Origin: Sphingobium sp. EM0848
GTDB taxonomy: Bacteria; Pseudomonadota; Alphaproteobacteria; Sphingomonadales; Sphingomonadaceae
Length of the DNA: 64,000 nucleotides
Direction: 5' to 3'
Assembly (NCBI RefSeq): GCF_013375555.1
Contig: NZ_JABXWB010000001.1
Location: 434,001 to 498,000 of the forward strand
Positions 32,653-42,442 of this stretch are shown here, piece after piece. The notes under the pieces were generated by a model. That model saw nothing but the letters and a program-made list of their open reading frames with translations. It was not told the DNA's origin and did not search any database. The position numbers and the translations under genes were made by a program. How positions within the stretch are numbered: position 1 is the stretch's first letter; the number at the start of each line of letters is the position of its first letter.

Positions 32653-34205
32653 TGGACGGCTTCCCCATCCTTTCCCTGATGATGGCAGTGCCGATGGCAG
32701 GGGCCATCGCCTGTCTCTTCGCAGGCGCCAATCAGGCCCGCTGGATCGCGTTGCTCGCAACGCTGGTCGATCTGGTCCTGGGCGTGATCCTCTGGATGAA
32801 CTTCGACCAGTCGGGCACGGCCGCCCAATGGCAGTTCCAGGAATATGCACCGATCTTCGGGCGGTTCGCCTGGGCGCTGGGCATTGACGGCATTGCGCTG
32901 CTGCTCATCGCGCTCACCGTGTTCCTGATGCCGATCTGCATCGGGGCGAGCTGGCTCGCGATCGAAAAGCGCGTGCCGGAATATATGGCGGCGTTCCTGT
33001 TCATGGAGGTGCTGATGATCGGCGTCTTCACGGCGCAGGATCTCTACCTCTTCTACATCATGTTCGAGGCCGGCCTGATCCCGATGTATCTGATCATCGG
33101 CATCTGGGGTGGTGCGGAACGCATCTACGCTTCGTATAAATTCTTCCTCTACACGCTGCTCGGCTCGGTGCTGATGCTGATCGCGATGATGTGGATGGTG
33201 CATGAAGCGGGCACGACCGACATCCCGACGCTGATGGCGTATAATTTCGATCCGAAGATCCAGACGTGGCTGTGGCTGGCCTTCTTCGCCAGCTTCGCGG
33301 TGAAGATGCCGATGTGGCCGGTCCACACCTGGCTTCCCGACGCGCACGTTCAGGCGCCGACCGCCGGTTCGGTCATTCTGGCGGGCGTGCTGCTGAAGAT
33401 GGGCGGCTACGGCTTCATCCGCTTCTCGCTGCCGATGTTCCCCGAAGCCTCGGCGCAGCTTGCGCCGCTGGTCTGGGGTCTGTCGATGGTGGCGGTGGTT
33501 TATACCAGCCTGGTCGCCCTCGTTCAGTCGGACATGAAGAAGCTGATCGCCTATTCGTCGGTCGCGCATATGGCGATCGTCACCGTCGGCCTGTTCGCCT
33601 TCAACCAGGCGGGCATCGAAGGCGCGATGATGGTGATGCTGGGCCATGGTCTGGTGTCGGGCGCGCTCTTCCTCTGCGTCGGCGTCATCTATGACCGCCT
33701 GCACACCCGCGAGATTGCCCGTTATGGCGGGCTCAGCATCAACATGCCGAAATATGCGGTGCTGTTCATGCTGTTCACCATGGCGTCGGTCGGTCTGCCG
33801 GGCACCAGCAACTTCGTCGGGGAGTTCCTGTCGCTGATGGGCGTTTACCAGGCATCGAGCTGGGTGGCGCTGGTGTGCACCACGGGCATCATCCTGGGCG
33901 CCGCCTACATGCTCTATCTCTATCGCCGCATCTGCTATGGCGACCAGAAGAATGCCGACGCGGCGGCCATGCCGGACCTGTCGGTGCGCGAAGTCTGGCT
34001 GCTGGCGCCAATCGCTGCGGCGGTGCTGTGGATGGGCATCTATCCGGAGAGCTTCCTGAGCCCGATGCGGTCGGATATCCGCGCGCTTGAAGCGCGCATC
34101 GCCTCTGCCGCTCCGGCGGGAGATTCCAAGATCAAAATGGGTCCGGCCATCCCGGCTGCGGAGGCCCATCATGAAGAAGCACCGGCGCACGGGGAGGCGC
34201 ACTAA
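32652..34205 (+). CDS. nuoM: NADH-quinone oxidoreductase subunit M
   Basis: A 517-residue ND4 homologue with 14 predicted helices. [59 protein letters not shown] and [10 protein letters not shown] are the proton-channel motifs. A His-rich C-terminal tail ([12 protein letters not shown]) extends it. The ATG overlaps the nuoL stop by one base (TAATG). Confidence 0.97.
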   Translation: MDGFPILSLMMAVPMAGAIACLFAGANQARWIALLATLVDLVLGVILWMNFDQSGTAAQWQFQEYAPIFGRFAWALGIDGIALLLIALTVFLMPICIGASWLAIEKRVPEYMAAFLFMEVLMIGVFTAQDLYLFYIMFEAGLIPMYLIIGIWGGAERIYASYKFFLYTLLGSVLMLIAMMWMVHEAGTTDIPTLMAYNFDPKIQTWLWLAFFASFAVKMPMWPVHTWLPDAHVQAPTAGSVILAGVLLKMGGYGFIRFSLPMFPEASAQLAPLVWGLSMVAVVYTSLVALVQSDMKKLIAYSSVAHMAIVTVGLFAFNQAGIEGAMMVMLGHGLVSGALFLCVGVIYDRLHTREIARYGGLSINMPKYAVLFMLFTMASVGLPGTSNFVGEFLSLMGVYQASSWVALVCTTGIILGAAYMLYLYRRICYGDQKNADAAAMPDLSVREVWLLAPIAAAVLWMGIYPESFLSPMRSDIRALEARIASAAPAGDSKIKMGPAIPAAEAHHEEAPAHGEAH

Positions 34206-35641
34206 TGATTGATTCCGCTTCCCTTCTGGCCGTCGTGCCGGAACTGATCCTGACGGCCGGTGGCCTGATTTTGTTGCTGGTGGCGGCCTATGGCGGCGAC
34301 AAGTCGGCGCGGGTCATCAACTGGCTTGCGGTCGTGACACTGATTGCCGCCGGTGTTTCGCTGTCCTGTTCGCTGGCTCATGGGCCGGTGGCGTTTGATG
34401 GGCTGGTCCGGGCCGATGCCTTTTCGGTCTTTGCCAAGGCGCTGATCTACGGCGCGGCTGCTGCCGCCATCCTGCTGGCTCCGCGCTATTTTTCGGTCGG
34501 CGGTCATCCCCGGCCCGAATATCCGGTTCTGATCGTCTTCGCCGCCGTTGGCATGGGGATGATGGTGTCGGCGGGCGACATGCTGACGCTGTATGTCGGC
34601 CTCGAAATGAACAGCCTTGCCTCCTATGTGCTGGCGAGCTTCATGCGGCAGGATGAGCGGTCGTCCGAAGCGGGCCTCAAATATTTCGTCCTCGGTTCGC
34701 TGGCGAGCGGCATCCTGCTTTACGGCATCGCGCTGCTTTATGGCTTCACCGGCAGCACCAGCTTCGACGGTATCGCGCTCGCGTTGGGCGACGGCGTGTC
34801 GAAGGGTGAGCTTTTCGGTCTGGTCTTCGTTCTGGCCGGCCTGGCGTTCAAGATCAGCGCCGTGCCGTTCCACATGTGGACGCCGGACGTGTATGAAGGC
34901 GCGCCGACCCCGGTCACGACCTTCTTCGCCAGCGCGCCCAAGGTTGCGGCCATCGGCCTTACCGTCCGTGTGGCGATCGAGGCGCTGGGTCCGGCAGGTC
35001 TGGATTGGCAGCAGGTCGTGATCTTCGTTGCGCTTGCCTCGATCCTTTTCGGTGCGGTTGCGGCGATCGGTCAGAGCAACATCAAACGACTGATGGCCTA
35101 TTCGTCGATCAACAATGTCGGTTTCGCGCTGATCGGCCTTGCCGCAGGGACGCCAGCAGGCGCAGCGGCGACGATGAGCTACATGGCGATCTACATCGTC
35201 ATGACCATCGGCGCCTTTGCCTGCATCCTTCAGATGCGTGACGCAGAGGGCAAGCCGATCGAGACCATCGCCAGCCTTGCCGGCCTGTCGCGGTCGCGCA
35301 AGGGGCTGGCGGCGGCGCTGGCGATCTTCATGTTCTCCATGGCCGGCATTCCGCCGCTCTTCGGTTTCTGGGCGAAGTTCCTGGTGTTCGACGCGGCGGT
35401 GGCGGCGGGCCTGACGGCATTGGCGGCCTTTGGTATCGCGATGTCGGTGATCGGTGCCTTCTATTATCTGAAGGTCATCAAGACGATGTATTTCGACGAG
35501 CCGGCCGCGCCCTATGAAGCGCGTGGCGGGGCGGTTGAGAATATCATCCTGACGGCCTGTGCCGTGGTCATCGTCTTCGGTTATTTCCTCAATCCGATGC
35601 TCGACAAGGCGAGCGCGGCGGCAGCGGCGTCGCTGTTCTGA
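34205..35641 (+). CDS. nuoN: NADH-quinone oxidoreductase subunit N
   Basis: A 478-residue ND2 homologue, the third antiporter-like subunit. YVGLEMNSLASYVLASFMR, SAVPFHMWTPDVYEGAPTPVTTFFASAPKVAAIG and RLMAYSSINNVGFALIGLA are diagnostic. TAATG overlap with nuoM; the stop codon overlaps the apparent CTG start of birA. Last complex I gene. Confidence 0.97.
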   Translation: MIDSASLLAVVPELILTAGGLILLLVAAYGGDKSARVINWLAVVTLIAAGVSLSCSLAHGPVAFDGLVRADAFSVFAKALIYGAAAAAILLAPRYFSVGGHPRPEYPVLIVFAAVGMGMMVSAGDMLTLYVGLEMNSLASYVLASFMRQDERSSEAGLKYFVLGSLASGILLYGIALLYGFTGSTSFDGIALALGDGVSKGELFGLVFVLAGLAFKISAVPFHMWTPDVYEGAPTPVTTFFASAPKVAAIGLTVRVAIEALGPAGLDWQQVVIFVALASILFGAVAAIGQSNIKRLMAYSSINNVGFALIGLAAGTPAGAAATMSYMAIYIVMTIGAFACILQMRDAEGKPIETIASLAGLSRSRKGLAAALAIFMFSMAGIPPLFGFWAKFLVFDAAVAAGLTALAAFGIAMSVIGAFYYLKVIKTMYFDEPAAPYEARGGAVENIILTACAVVIVFGYFLNPMLDKASAAAAASLF

Positions 35642-36345
35642 CCGAGCTTCGCTTCGTCGAGGAGACTGGCTCCACCAATGCCGACATGCTGGCGTTGGTG
35701 GAGCAAGGCGTTTCCGAGGGCTGCTGGTTGCGCGCGGGGCGCCAGACCGGCGGGCGGGGGCGTCTGGGACGGAATTGGGAAAGCCCGGACGGCAACCTCT
35801 ATTGCTCGACGGTCATTCGTTTGCGGGACGGCGATCCGTTGCCCCACACGCTGGCGTTGGTCGCGGCCAATGCGGTGCATGCGCTGGCGGCGCCGCTTTG
35901 CGCGGGACAGGCGCGGATCAAATGGCCCAATGATGTGCTGGTCGATGGCGCGAAAATCGCCGGTATCCTGTTGGAGCGGGCTGGAGACGCCATTGTCGCA
36001 GGCATCGGCATCAATGTCACAGGGCATCCGACAGGGCTGGACCGGCCGGTGACGAGCCTTGTCGCGCAGGGCGCCCAGAATGTTGACGCAGGTGCGTTGC
36101 AGCAACGATTAGCCGAACTGTTCGCCCATTGGCTGGCGATCTGGCGGGCGCAGGGACTGGAGCCTGTGCGGACGCACTGGCTGCTCAACGCCCATCCTGC
36201 CGGTACGCCGATGCGCGTGGTACAATCTGATGGCGAGACGGTCGAAGGCAGCTTCGATACGCTCGACCGGCATGGCATGCTGATCCTGCGCTTGGCGAAT
36301 GGCGAGAGCCGTGCCATTCATGCCGGTGACATCCTTCTCATCTGA
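35638..36345 (+). CDS. birA: biotin--[acetyl-CoA-carboxylase] ligase, catalytic-only type
   Basis: A 235-residue class I biotin protein ligase without the DNA-binding N-terminal domain of E. coli BirA. Motifs: GSTNADML (residues about 13-20), the biotinyl-AMP loop [33 protein letters not shown] and GIGINV. The first ATG in frame (35686) lies after the GSTN motif, and there is no ATG, GTG or TTG between it and the upstream in-frame stop at 35536. I therefore place the start at the CTG at 35638, which overlaps the nuoN stop as CTGA, just as other genes here use ATGA or GTGA. The start is an inference; the identity is firm. Confidence 0.8.
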   Translation: MTELRFVEETGSTNADMLALVEQGVSEGCWLRAGRQTGGRGRLGRNWESPDGNLYCSTVIRLRDGDPLPHTLALVAANAVHALAAPLCAGQARIKWPNDVLVDGAKIAGILLERAGDAIVAGIGINVTGHPTGLDRPVTSLVAQGAQNVDAGALQQRLAELFAHWLAIWRAQGLEPVRTHWLLNAHPAGTPMRVVQSDGETVEGSFDTLDRHGMLILRLANGESRAIHAGDILLI

Positions 36346-36362
36346 CATCCGGGGGACCGGCT

Positions 36363-37142
36363 ATGCTTCTCGCGATCGACGCGGGTAATACCAATGTGGT
36401 TTTCGCGCTGCTGGACGGGCGGGATATCCGCGCGCGTTGGCGGATCGCGACCGATCCACGGCGCACGGCAGATGAATATGCGGTGTGGCTGAACCAGCTT
36501 CTGATGCTGGAGGGCTATAAGATCGCCGATGTCGAGGCGGTCATCATTGCGACGGTCGTGCCGCGCGCGCTGCATAATCTTCAGGTGCTGGCCGAGAAAT
36601 ATTTCAAGACCACGGCGTTGATAGCGGGGCACGCGCCGGTGGAGTGGGGCGTCCGGCTCGACGTCGCCGAACCGGCTTCGGTCGGCGCGGATCGGGTTGT
36701 AAACGCCATTGCGGCGCACCACCTGTACGAAGGCGACCTGATCATCATCGATTTCGGCACAGCCACGACTTTTGATGTGATCGACTATCATGGCGCCTAT
36801 AAGGGCGGGGTTATCGCTCCAGGCATCAACCTGTCGCTGGATGCTTTGGTGGCTGCGGCGGCGAAGCTGCCGAAGATTGCGATCGCGCCGCCGGAGAACC
36901 GATCGGTTATCGGTCGCACGACCGAGGCGCAGATGCATATCGGCGTCTTCTGGGGTTATGTGGCGATGATGGAAGGGCTGGTCACGCGCATGCGCGCTGA
37001 GATCGGCCGTCCCGCCAAGGTGATTTCGACGGGGGGCCTCGCGGTCCTCTTTGATGACAACAGCGATATTTTCGATGCGATCGCGCCCGATCTCACGATC
37101 CTGGGCCTCGCATTATTGTATGAACGGAGTAGACAAGCATAA
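36363..37142 (+). CDS. coaX: type III pantothenate kinase
   Basis: A 259-residue acetate/sugar-kinase-fold enzyme that phosphorylates pantothenate in CoA synthesis. [19 protein letters not shown] is the phosphate-1 motif, [12 protein letters not shown] and [16 protein letters not shown] the phosphate-2 region, and [15 protein letters not shown] plus STGGLA follow. It lies 17 nt after birA, and both enzymes serve cofactor metabolism. The stop overlaps the rnj start (TAATG). Confidence 0.96.
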   Translation: MLLAIDAGNTNVVFALLDGRDIRARWRIATDPRRTADEYAVWLNQLLMLEGYKIADVEAVIIATVVPRALHNLQVLAEKYFKTTALIAGHAPVEWGVRLDVAEPASVGADRVVNAIAAHHLYEGDLIIIDFGTATTFDVIDYHGAYKGGVIAPGINLSLDALVAAAAKLPKIAIAPPENRSVIGRTTEAQMHIGVFWGYVAMMEGLVTRMRAEIGRPAKVISTGGLAVLFDDNSDIFDAIAPDLTILGLALLYERSRQA

Positions 37143-38779
37143 TGACACCCGGAGATGAGCTGATCTTCCTGGCCCTTGGCGGGTCGGGGGAGATTGGCAT
37201 GAACGTCAATCTGTACGGTTGCCGGGGCAAATGGGTGATGGTCGATCTGGGCCTCACCTTTGCCGATCCGGCCTATCCGGGCGTGGAACTGGTATTGCCC
37301 GACCTCGCCTTTATCGAGGAACGGCGCGAGGATCTGCTCGGCATCGTCCTGACGCATGGGCATGAAGACCATATCGGCGCCATCCCCTATCTTGCCGCTG
37401 ATCTGGGCGTGCCACTCTATGCCACGCCCTTTACCGCGGGGCTGATCCGGCTGAAGCTGGAGGAGGAAGGGCTGACGAAGGAGGTCGAACTCAACGTCAT
37501 CGACAATGAGGGCAGCTTTGCGCTGGGGCCGTTCGGTTTCCGCTATGTGCCGCTGGCGCATTCCATTCCCGAAGGCAATGCGGTGCTGATCGACACGCCT
37601 TATGGCCGGGTCTTCCATACCGGCGATTGGAAGCTGGATGAGCGGCCCGTGCTCGGCCAACCCTCCACGCCGGAAGAGCTGACCGCGATCGGCGATGAGG
37701 GCGTGCTCGCGCTGGTGTGCGACAGCACGAATGTCTTCAATCCGGAGGCCAGCGGGTCCGAAGGCGATGTGCGCGAAGGGCTGATGGACACGATCAAGGG
37801 CGCGAAGGGACGCGTGCTGGTCACGACCTTTGCGTCCAATGCCGCGCGCTTGCAGACTTTGGGCGAGGTGGCCAATGCCGTGGGGCGCAAGCTCTGCGTG
37901 GCGGGGCGGTCGCTCGACCGGATCATTTCGACGGCGCGCAATGCGGGCTATCTGAAGGATTTTCCGCCGACCGTCGATTGGGACGACGCGATGGCGCTGC
38001 CGCATAATGAGGTGATGATCATCGCCACCGGCGGGCAGGGGGAAGCGCGGGCCGCGCTGTCCCGCATTGCGTTCGACAGCCATCCGATCAAGCTGGATGA
38101 AGGCGATCTGGTCGTTTTCTCCTCCAAGCAGATTCCGGGCAATGAGATCGCCATCGGTCGCATCCAGAATGCGCTGGCGGCCAAGGGCGTGCGGATGGTG
38201 ACTGACCGTCAGGCGGAAGTGCATGTATCCGGTCATCCGGGTCGACCCGAATTGCAGGCCATGTATGGCTGGGTTCGCCCGCAGATATTGCTGCCCGTCC
38301 ATGGCGAGCGGCGGCACATGGCCGAACAGGCGCGACTGGGTCTGGCGAGCGGCGTGCCGCATGCGGTGGTGCAGTCCAATGGCGACGTGCTGCGGCTGGC
38401 GCCCGATGGGCCGGAGATCATCGGTCATGAAGCGACCGGGCGGCTGGTACTGGATGGCGACGTCATCCTGCCGGCGGACGGATCGACCATGAACGAGCGG
38501 CGGAAGATTTCGCTGCATGGGCAGATCAGCGTCGCGGTGGCGCTGGATGGCAAGGGGCGGGTGCTCGGAACGCCAGCGCTGCGCACGCAAGGAGTGCCGG
38601 TCGAGGAAGACAAGACGGCGTTTCTCGAGGAAGCGGCCGAGGAAGCCGCCGGCGCGGTCGCCAAGGGATCGCAGGAGGAAGAGGCATTGCGCGAGCGGGT
38701 GCGTCTGGCGGTGCGGCGCACGGCGACGCGCTGGACAGGCAAGAAGCCGGTGGTGGACGTGCTGCTCATTCGGGCCTAA
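37142..38779 (+). CDS. rnj: ribonuclease J
   Basis: A 545-residue metallo-beta-lactamase/beta-CASP nuclease, with endonuclease and 5'-to-3' exonuclease activity on mRNA and rRNA precursors. Metal site LTHGHEDHIGAIPYL (about residues 71-85) and HTGDWKLDE; beta-CASP motifs TTFASNAARLQTL, ATGGQGEARAALSRIAF and FSSKQIPGNE; C-terminal HVSGHPGRPELQAMYGWVRPQILLPVHGE. Overlaps coaX by one base, so it is coupled to the nuo-birA-coaX transcript. Confidence 0.95.
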   Translation: MTPGDELIFLALGGSGEIGMNVNLYGCRGKWVMVDLGLTFADPAYPGVELVLPDLAFIEERREDLLGIVLTHGHEDHIGAIPYLAADLGVPLYATPFTAGLIRLKLEEEGLTKEVELNVIDNEGSFALGPFGFRYVPLAHSIPEGNAVLIDTPYGRVFHTGDWKLDERPVLGQPSTPEELTAIGDEGVLALVCDSTNVFNPEASGSEGDVREGLMDTIKGAKGRVLVTTFASNAARLQTLGEVANAVGRKLCVAGRSLDRIISTARNAGYLKDFPPTVDWDDAMALPHNEVMIIATGGQGEARAALSRIAFDSHPIKLDEGDLVVFSSKQIPGNEIAIGRIQNALAAKGVRMVTDRQAEVHVSGHPGRPELQAMYGWVRPQILLPVHGERRHMAEQARLGLASGVPHAVVQSNGDVLRLAPDGPEIIGHEATGRLVLDGDVILPADGSTMNERRKISLHGQISVAVALDGKGRVLGTPALRTQGVPVEEDKTAFLEEAAEEAAGAVAKGSQEEEALRERVRLAVRRTATRWTGKKPVVDVLLIRA

Positions 38780-38790
38780 GTCGGTTTCCC

Positions 38791-39051
38791 ATGAACTGGT
38801 ACGCCATCTTTGCCATCTACATATTGTTCTGGACGATCAGCGCGTTCATCGTGCTGCCCTTCGGCATTCGCACGCCCGACGAAACGGGCGAGCAACTGCT
38901 GAAGGGGCAGGCCGACAGCGCGCCGAGCAATTTCCGGCCGGGTATCGTTGTATTCCGGGCGACGGTCCTCTCGGCGGTGCTGTTCGGGCTTTATTATGCC
39001 AATTATGTCGAGGGCTGGGTGACGCTGGAGCGGTGGACGCATATTGGCTGA
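38791..39051 (+). CDS. DUF1467-family membrane protein
   Basis: An 86-residue two-helix protein. YILFWTISAFIVLPFGIRTPDETGEQLLKGQADSAPSNFRPG and the second helix VLSAVLFGLYYANY agree with the DUF1467 family of alphaproteobacteria as I know it. Function unknown. It lies 11 nt after rnj and is probably the last gene of the long operon. Confidence 0.8.
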   Translation: MNWYAIFAIYILFWTISAFIVLPFGIRTPDETGEQLLKGQADSAPSNFRPGIVVFRATVLSAVLFGLYYANYVEGWVTLERWTHIG

Positions 39052-39123
39052 CGGTCTTTGCCGGCTTCCGTGCAAGCCGAAAGGCCGTTGTCGCTCCCCC
39101 GGCCTTGCTTGTAGGTTCGGAGA

Positions 39124-39528
39124 ATGATCAGGCTTTCCTGCCTCTGCGGCCAGATCCGTGTCGAACTTGAGAAGCGTCCGGATTATATCCACGAGTGCAA
39201 CTGCACATTATGCAGCAAGACGGGCACCCGCTGGGGCTATTTCCACCCGTCGGAAGTGCATGTCGATGGCGTTGCCAAGGGATATTGCAGGGAAGATAAG
39301 GCCGACCCTGCGGCGGAAATCCGGTTCTGCGAAACCTGTGGTTCGACAACGCATTTCAACCTGACCGCCAGCGCCGCATCGAAGTTCGGGAACACACTGA
39401 TGGGCGTCAATATGCGGCTGGCGGATGAGCGCGATCTGGCCGGTCTGGAATTGCGTTTCCCCGATGGGCGAGCCTGGGCGGGTGAGGGGGAATTTACCTA
39501 TATCCGCGAGGCGCGCATTCTGGGGTAA
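39124..39528 (+). CDS. GFA-family (glutathione-dependent formaldehyde-activating type) protein
   Basis: A 134-residue zinc-binding protein. Zinc ligands are visible as CLCGQIRVE (residues 6-14), ECNCTLCSKTG (about 24-34) and RFCETCGSTTHFNL (about 67-80), the CENP-V/GFA pattern. Members are often called S-(hydroxymethyl)glutathione synthases, but most have no proven activity. It stands alone after DUF1467, 72 nt downstream. Confidence 0.85.
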   Translation: MIRLSCLCGQIRVELEKRPDYIHECNCTLCSKTGTRWGYFHPSEVHVDGVAKGYCREDKADPAAEIRFCETCGSTTHFNLTASAASKFGNTLMGVNMRLADERDLAGLELRFPDGRAWAGEGEFTYIREARILG

Positions 39529-39571
39529 GAGGCCCTCTTCGCAAGAGCCCTTGCGGTTTTCCCAAAAGCCT

Positions 39572-39677
39572 AGAGCATCGTGCGGGAAAGTGGGAACCGG
39601 TTTCCCGCTTAAAACGATGCGACACCAAAAACTTGGAGCGCGCATCCTGCGTTCGATTTAATGCAGCGCGCTCTAAT
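39572..39677. repeat. alphaproteobacterial palindromic intergenic repeat
   Basis: Two consecutive stem-loops. The first pairs GCATCGT (39575-39581) with ACGATGC (39614-39620) and has inner arms GCGGGAAA/TTTCCCGC. The second pairs GAGCGCGC (39636-39643) with GCGCGCTC (39666-39673). The core AGAGCATCGTGCGGGAAAG followed by TGGGAACCGGTTTCCCGC is the widely scattered intergenic element I know from rhizobia and sphingomonads. It lies between two convergent genes and probably also ends their transcripts. Confidence 0.8.
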
Positions 39678-39689
39678 GCCCGTTCCTGA

Positions 39690-42362
39690 TTATTGCCGTA
39701 GCCGCTCGATGGCTTGAGCCAGCGCCACATAGAGCTTGCCCATGTCGGATGACAGGATCGCCACGCCCAGCGCATTGCCGTCGCGGGCAGAGAGAATGAT
39801 CCGCAGCATCGATTCGAAATCGTGGATGTAGCGGTTCACATGCTCCTGAAATTCGGGATCATTGTCGTAATGCAGTGCGATTTCGCGAGATTCCCCCGCG
39901 TCCAGCAGCTTGACCGCGCGTCGGGTGAAGACGCCGCGGTCGCCCTTCAGATAGGATGACCAGGCGGAATCGGTGACGTCGTTGGACAGGATCTTGGTGA
40001 CGTCGATCGCGGTGCTGTTGAGCGACTCGATGATGAGCGCGGAGCGGCGCGCGAAATGGTCGCGGTCGCGGTCCTCGGCGGCGCGTTCGGCTTCCTCTAT
40101 CCGGGCTTCCACCGCGGCGCTGGTGTCGGCAATGGTCAGCAACTGACGGGTGAGGCGGTCGGACGCCTGATGGGCGGCCTTGACGGCTTCCTCGGCAACC
40201 TTCGCGACCTGCTCGATCTGCGCGGTGATCTTGTCGCCGATGACGCGCTCCATCGCTTCCTCGCTGGCGTCGGCGAGCGACTGGGCCGCGTCGGGAATGG
40301 CGCGGCTGAGCGCCTGACGGGCGCGTTCGGCGGCCTGATCGGCGGTGTCCTTGACGCGCAGCAGGGCCGTGACGAGCAGCGGACCCGCGCCTTCGGTGAT
40401 GCGCGTCGCGTCCTGATGCGCATTGTCGAGCGCGGTGCGTAGCCGTTCGACCAGTTCGCGATTGGCGTCCACGCCGCTTTGCGTGCTTTCCAGCCATTCG
40501 CTGAGGCGACGGCCCTGACCGCGCAGCAGTTCCTCGGCCTCCTGCGTGCGGCCGACCAGCGCTTCGGAGATGGCCTCCAGCCGCTCGATTTCCGGCGCCG
40601 CGCTGTCGAGCAGGGTGCGGCTGGTCTCGATCCGCCCGTTGAAGCGCTCCAGCGCCGCAGGGAAGGTTTCGTCCAGTTCGCGCACGCTGGAATCGAGCGC
40701 GACCATCAGCGTTTCGGCGCTGCCGATCAGCTTTTCGGCCGTCATGCCGCCGGTGGCGAGGGCGCTGTCGATGCGCTGCGTCTCATCAGTCAGGCGCTTG
40801 AGCGCCTCGGTCAGCCGTTCGTTGCGGGCGAGAGCGGCTTCCTCCATCGCGGTGAAACGGGTTTCGGCCGAGATGACCGCGTCGTGGAGGCTGGTTTGCA
40901 GCCCAGCAACCAGAGCGCGCTGGCCCTCGACCAGATCGTTGATCTGATGCAGGCGGCTTTCGACCTCGCCGACATGATCGGCCAGATTGGCGACGGTTTC
41001 TTCGCCGATCGCCGCTATACCGCTGCGGGAACGCGCGATCAGCACATCGAGCGCCTCGCTCTGGCGGGCAATGCCTTCGTCGGTGATGGCCATGCCATTG
41101 CGCGCCTGCGCCACGGCGGTTTCGATCCGCTGGCGCAACTCGGCCTCGACGGTTTCCGCATCGCGGGACAGGGCGGTGAGTGCGGAGTGGCTGGTGGACG
41201 CGATGCCGCTCTGCGCGCCTTCGATCAGCGATTTGAGCGAAAGCGCCTGCGCCGTCAGATTGGCGTCGACCGCCGCCATGGTTTCCTGCGCGCGGCCATG
41301 GGTGGTTTCGAGGCGGTGAAGCACGTCGATCTCGACGCGGTTCAGTTCCTGAGTCAGCAGCGCGATGACCGACTGGGTGGTTTCCGCAACCTCTTCCCTG
41401 GTGCGGATGGTCAGGCTACCGAGAGAGACGGACTTCTGTTCCAGATCCTGCCAGCTTTCCTCCATCGCCTTGCGCGCGCTTTCCATCGTCGCGTCGATCC
41501 GGGCGGCGGCGATGTCGGCCATGCCGTTCACCTCCTGCGTGGTGGAGCGCGTGGCTTCCTGAAGCTGGGTCAGCTGGCTCGAAAGGCTCTTGGTGGCCGA
41601 AAGCGTGCGGGTGCGGGCGTCGTCCGACAGCTCACCCAACGCATGCAGCCGCGCCTCCAGCATGTCGATCCGTTCGGACAGGGAATGGCTGTTGTCGGCG
41701 ATCTGGGCCGACATGCGCGTTGCCCGGTCCTCCAACGCGGGAATGGAGGCGATCAGCGTTTCCATGCGCTGGACCAGTGACAGGGCCGCGCGTTCGGCTG
41801 CTTCGGCACGCTCGGCGGTGCTGTGGGCCCGGCCCGCGATCAACTCGGCCGATGCCTCCATATTGCTGCTGGCGGCGGCGCCGTAGCTGTCGAGCAGTTC
41901 CGCCTGATCCTGCATGGTCTGGCGGGATGTCTCCAACTGCCCGGCGATTCGACCCAGCCGCAGTTCCAGCAATTCCGCCTCTGTCCGCAAGGCGCGGGCG
42001 GTGTCGAGATAGCGGCGCGTTTCGCTGCGGCTGTTGCGCAGAAGAAGAAGATAGCAGACGCCGAGCAGGATCAGCGGAATGAGGATCGTCGCGACAAGTC
42101 CCGGCCAGGCCGCCGGGCCGCCGCGCCACTGGCCGGATGAAGCCGTCGCCCAGCCGGCAAAGCCGATCCAGAGCAGGCCCGCGGCGAGGAGGGCCCATGA
42201 CGTGCCGGCCATGCCATGGTCCGGGCGGTCCGTGGAGGCGTCGAGATCCTCCATATCCACGATCGTCTGCTTCAAAGGCAGCCTGTCGTCCGCCTGCGAA
42301 GAGTCATCTGCCGCGCGGTCCTTGTCCCGCCAGAATTCCACTATGGTGCTGCCCCCGGTCAT
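39690..42362 (-). CDS. large membrane-anchored coiled-coil protein, TipN-like
   Basis: An 890-residue protein with two transmembrane helices near the N-terminus (about residues 55-74 and 87-108) separated by a short periplasmic loop, then about 650 residues of heptad-rich, Glu/Ala/Arg-rich coiled coil, then a conserved-looking globular C-terminus from about residue 775 (DVTKILSNDVTDSAWSSYLKGDRGVFTRRA...EFQEHVNRYIHDFESMLRIIL). The layout and length resemble Caulobacter TipN (two N-terminal helices, long coiled coil, about 890 residues), a birth-scar polarity marker; I cannot align them, so this is inference. I chose the ATG at 42362 (AGGATAGG upstream) rather than a GTG ten codons earlier. It is divergent from the pseudo-phosphorelay genes. 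Confidence 0.7.
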   Translation of the reverse strand: MTGGSTIVEFWRDKDRAADDSSQADDRLPLKQTIVDMEDLDASTDRPDHGMAGTSWALLAAGLLWIGFAGWATASSGQWRGGPAAWPGLVATILIPLILLGVCYLLLLRNSRSETRRYLDTARALRTEAELLELRLGRIAGQLETSRQTMQDQAELLDSYGAAASSNMEASAELIAGRAHSTAERAEAAERAALSLVQRMETLIASIPALEDRATRMSAQIADNSHSLSERIDMLEARLHALGELSDDARTRTLSATKSLSSQLTQLQEATRSTTQEVNGMADIAAARIDATMESARKAMEESWQDLEQKSVSLGSLTIRTREEVAETTQSVIALLTQELNRVEIDVLHRLETTHGRAQETMAAVDANLTAQALSLKSLIEGAQSGIASTSHSALTALSRDAETVEAELRQRIETAVAQARNGMAITDEGIARQSEALDVLIARSRSGIAAIGEETVANLADHVGEVESRLHQINDLVEGQRALVAGLQTSLHDAVISAETRFTAMEEAALARNERLTEALKRLTDETQRIDSALATGGMTAEKLIGSAETLMVALDSSVRELDETFPAALERFNGRIETSRTLLDSAAPEIERLEAISEALVGRTQEAEELLRGQGRRLSEWLESTQSGVDANRELVERLRTALDNAHQDATRITEGAGPLLVTALLRVKDTADQAAERARQALSRAIPDAAQSLADASEEAMERVIGDKITAQIEQVAKVAEEAVKAAHQASDRLTRQLLTIADTSAAVEARIEEAERAAEDRDRDHFARRSALIIESLNSTAIDVTKILSNDVTDSAWSSYLKGDRGVFTRRAVKLLDAGESREIALHYDNDPEFQEHVNRYIHDFESMLRIILSARDGNALGVAILSSDMGKLYVALAQAIERLRQ

Positions 42363-42442
42363 GCCGCCTATCCTAGCAGTTTTTGCGCGCACGAAAATGC
42401 CCTGTTACCAAAACTTAACGCAAGCCAGATAGCGTCTGCCCC

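Noticed and set aside
30268..32850. 860-codon minus-strand frame over nuoK-nuoL
   Set aside because: Antisense to conserved complex I genes; low-complexity His/Arg sequence; no ribosome site or family.
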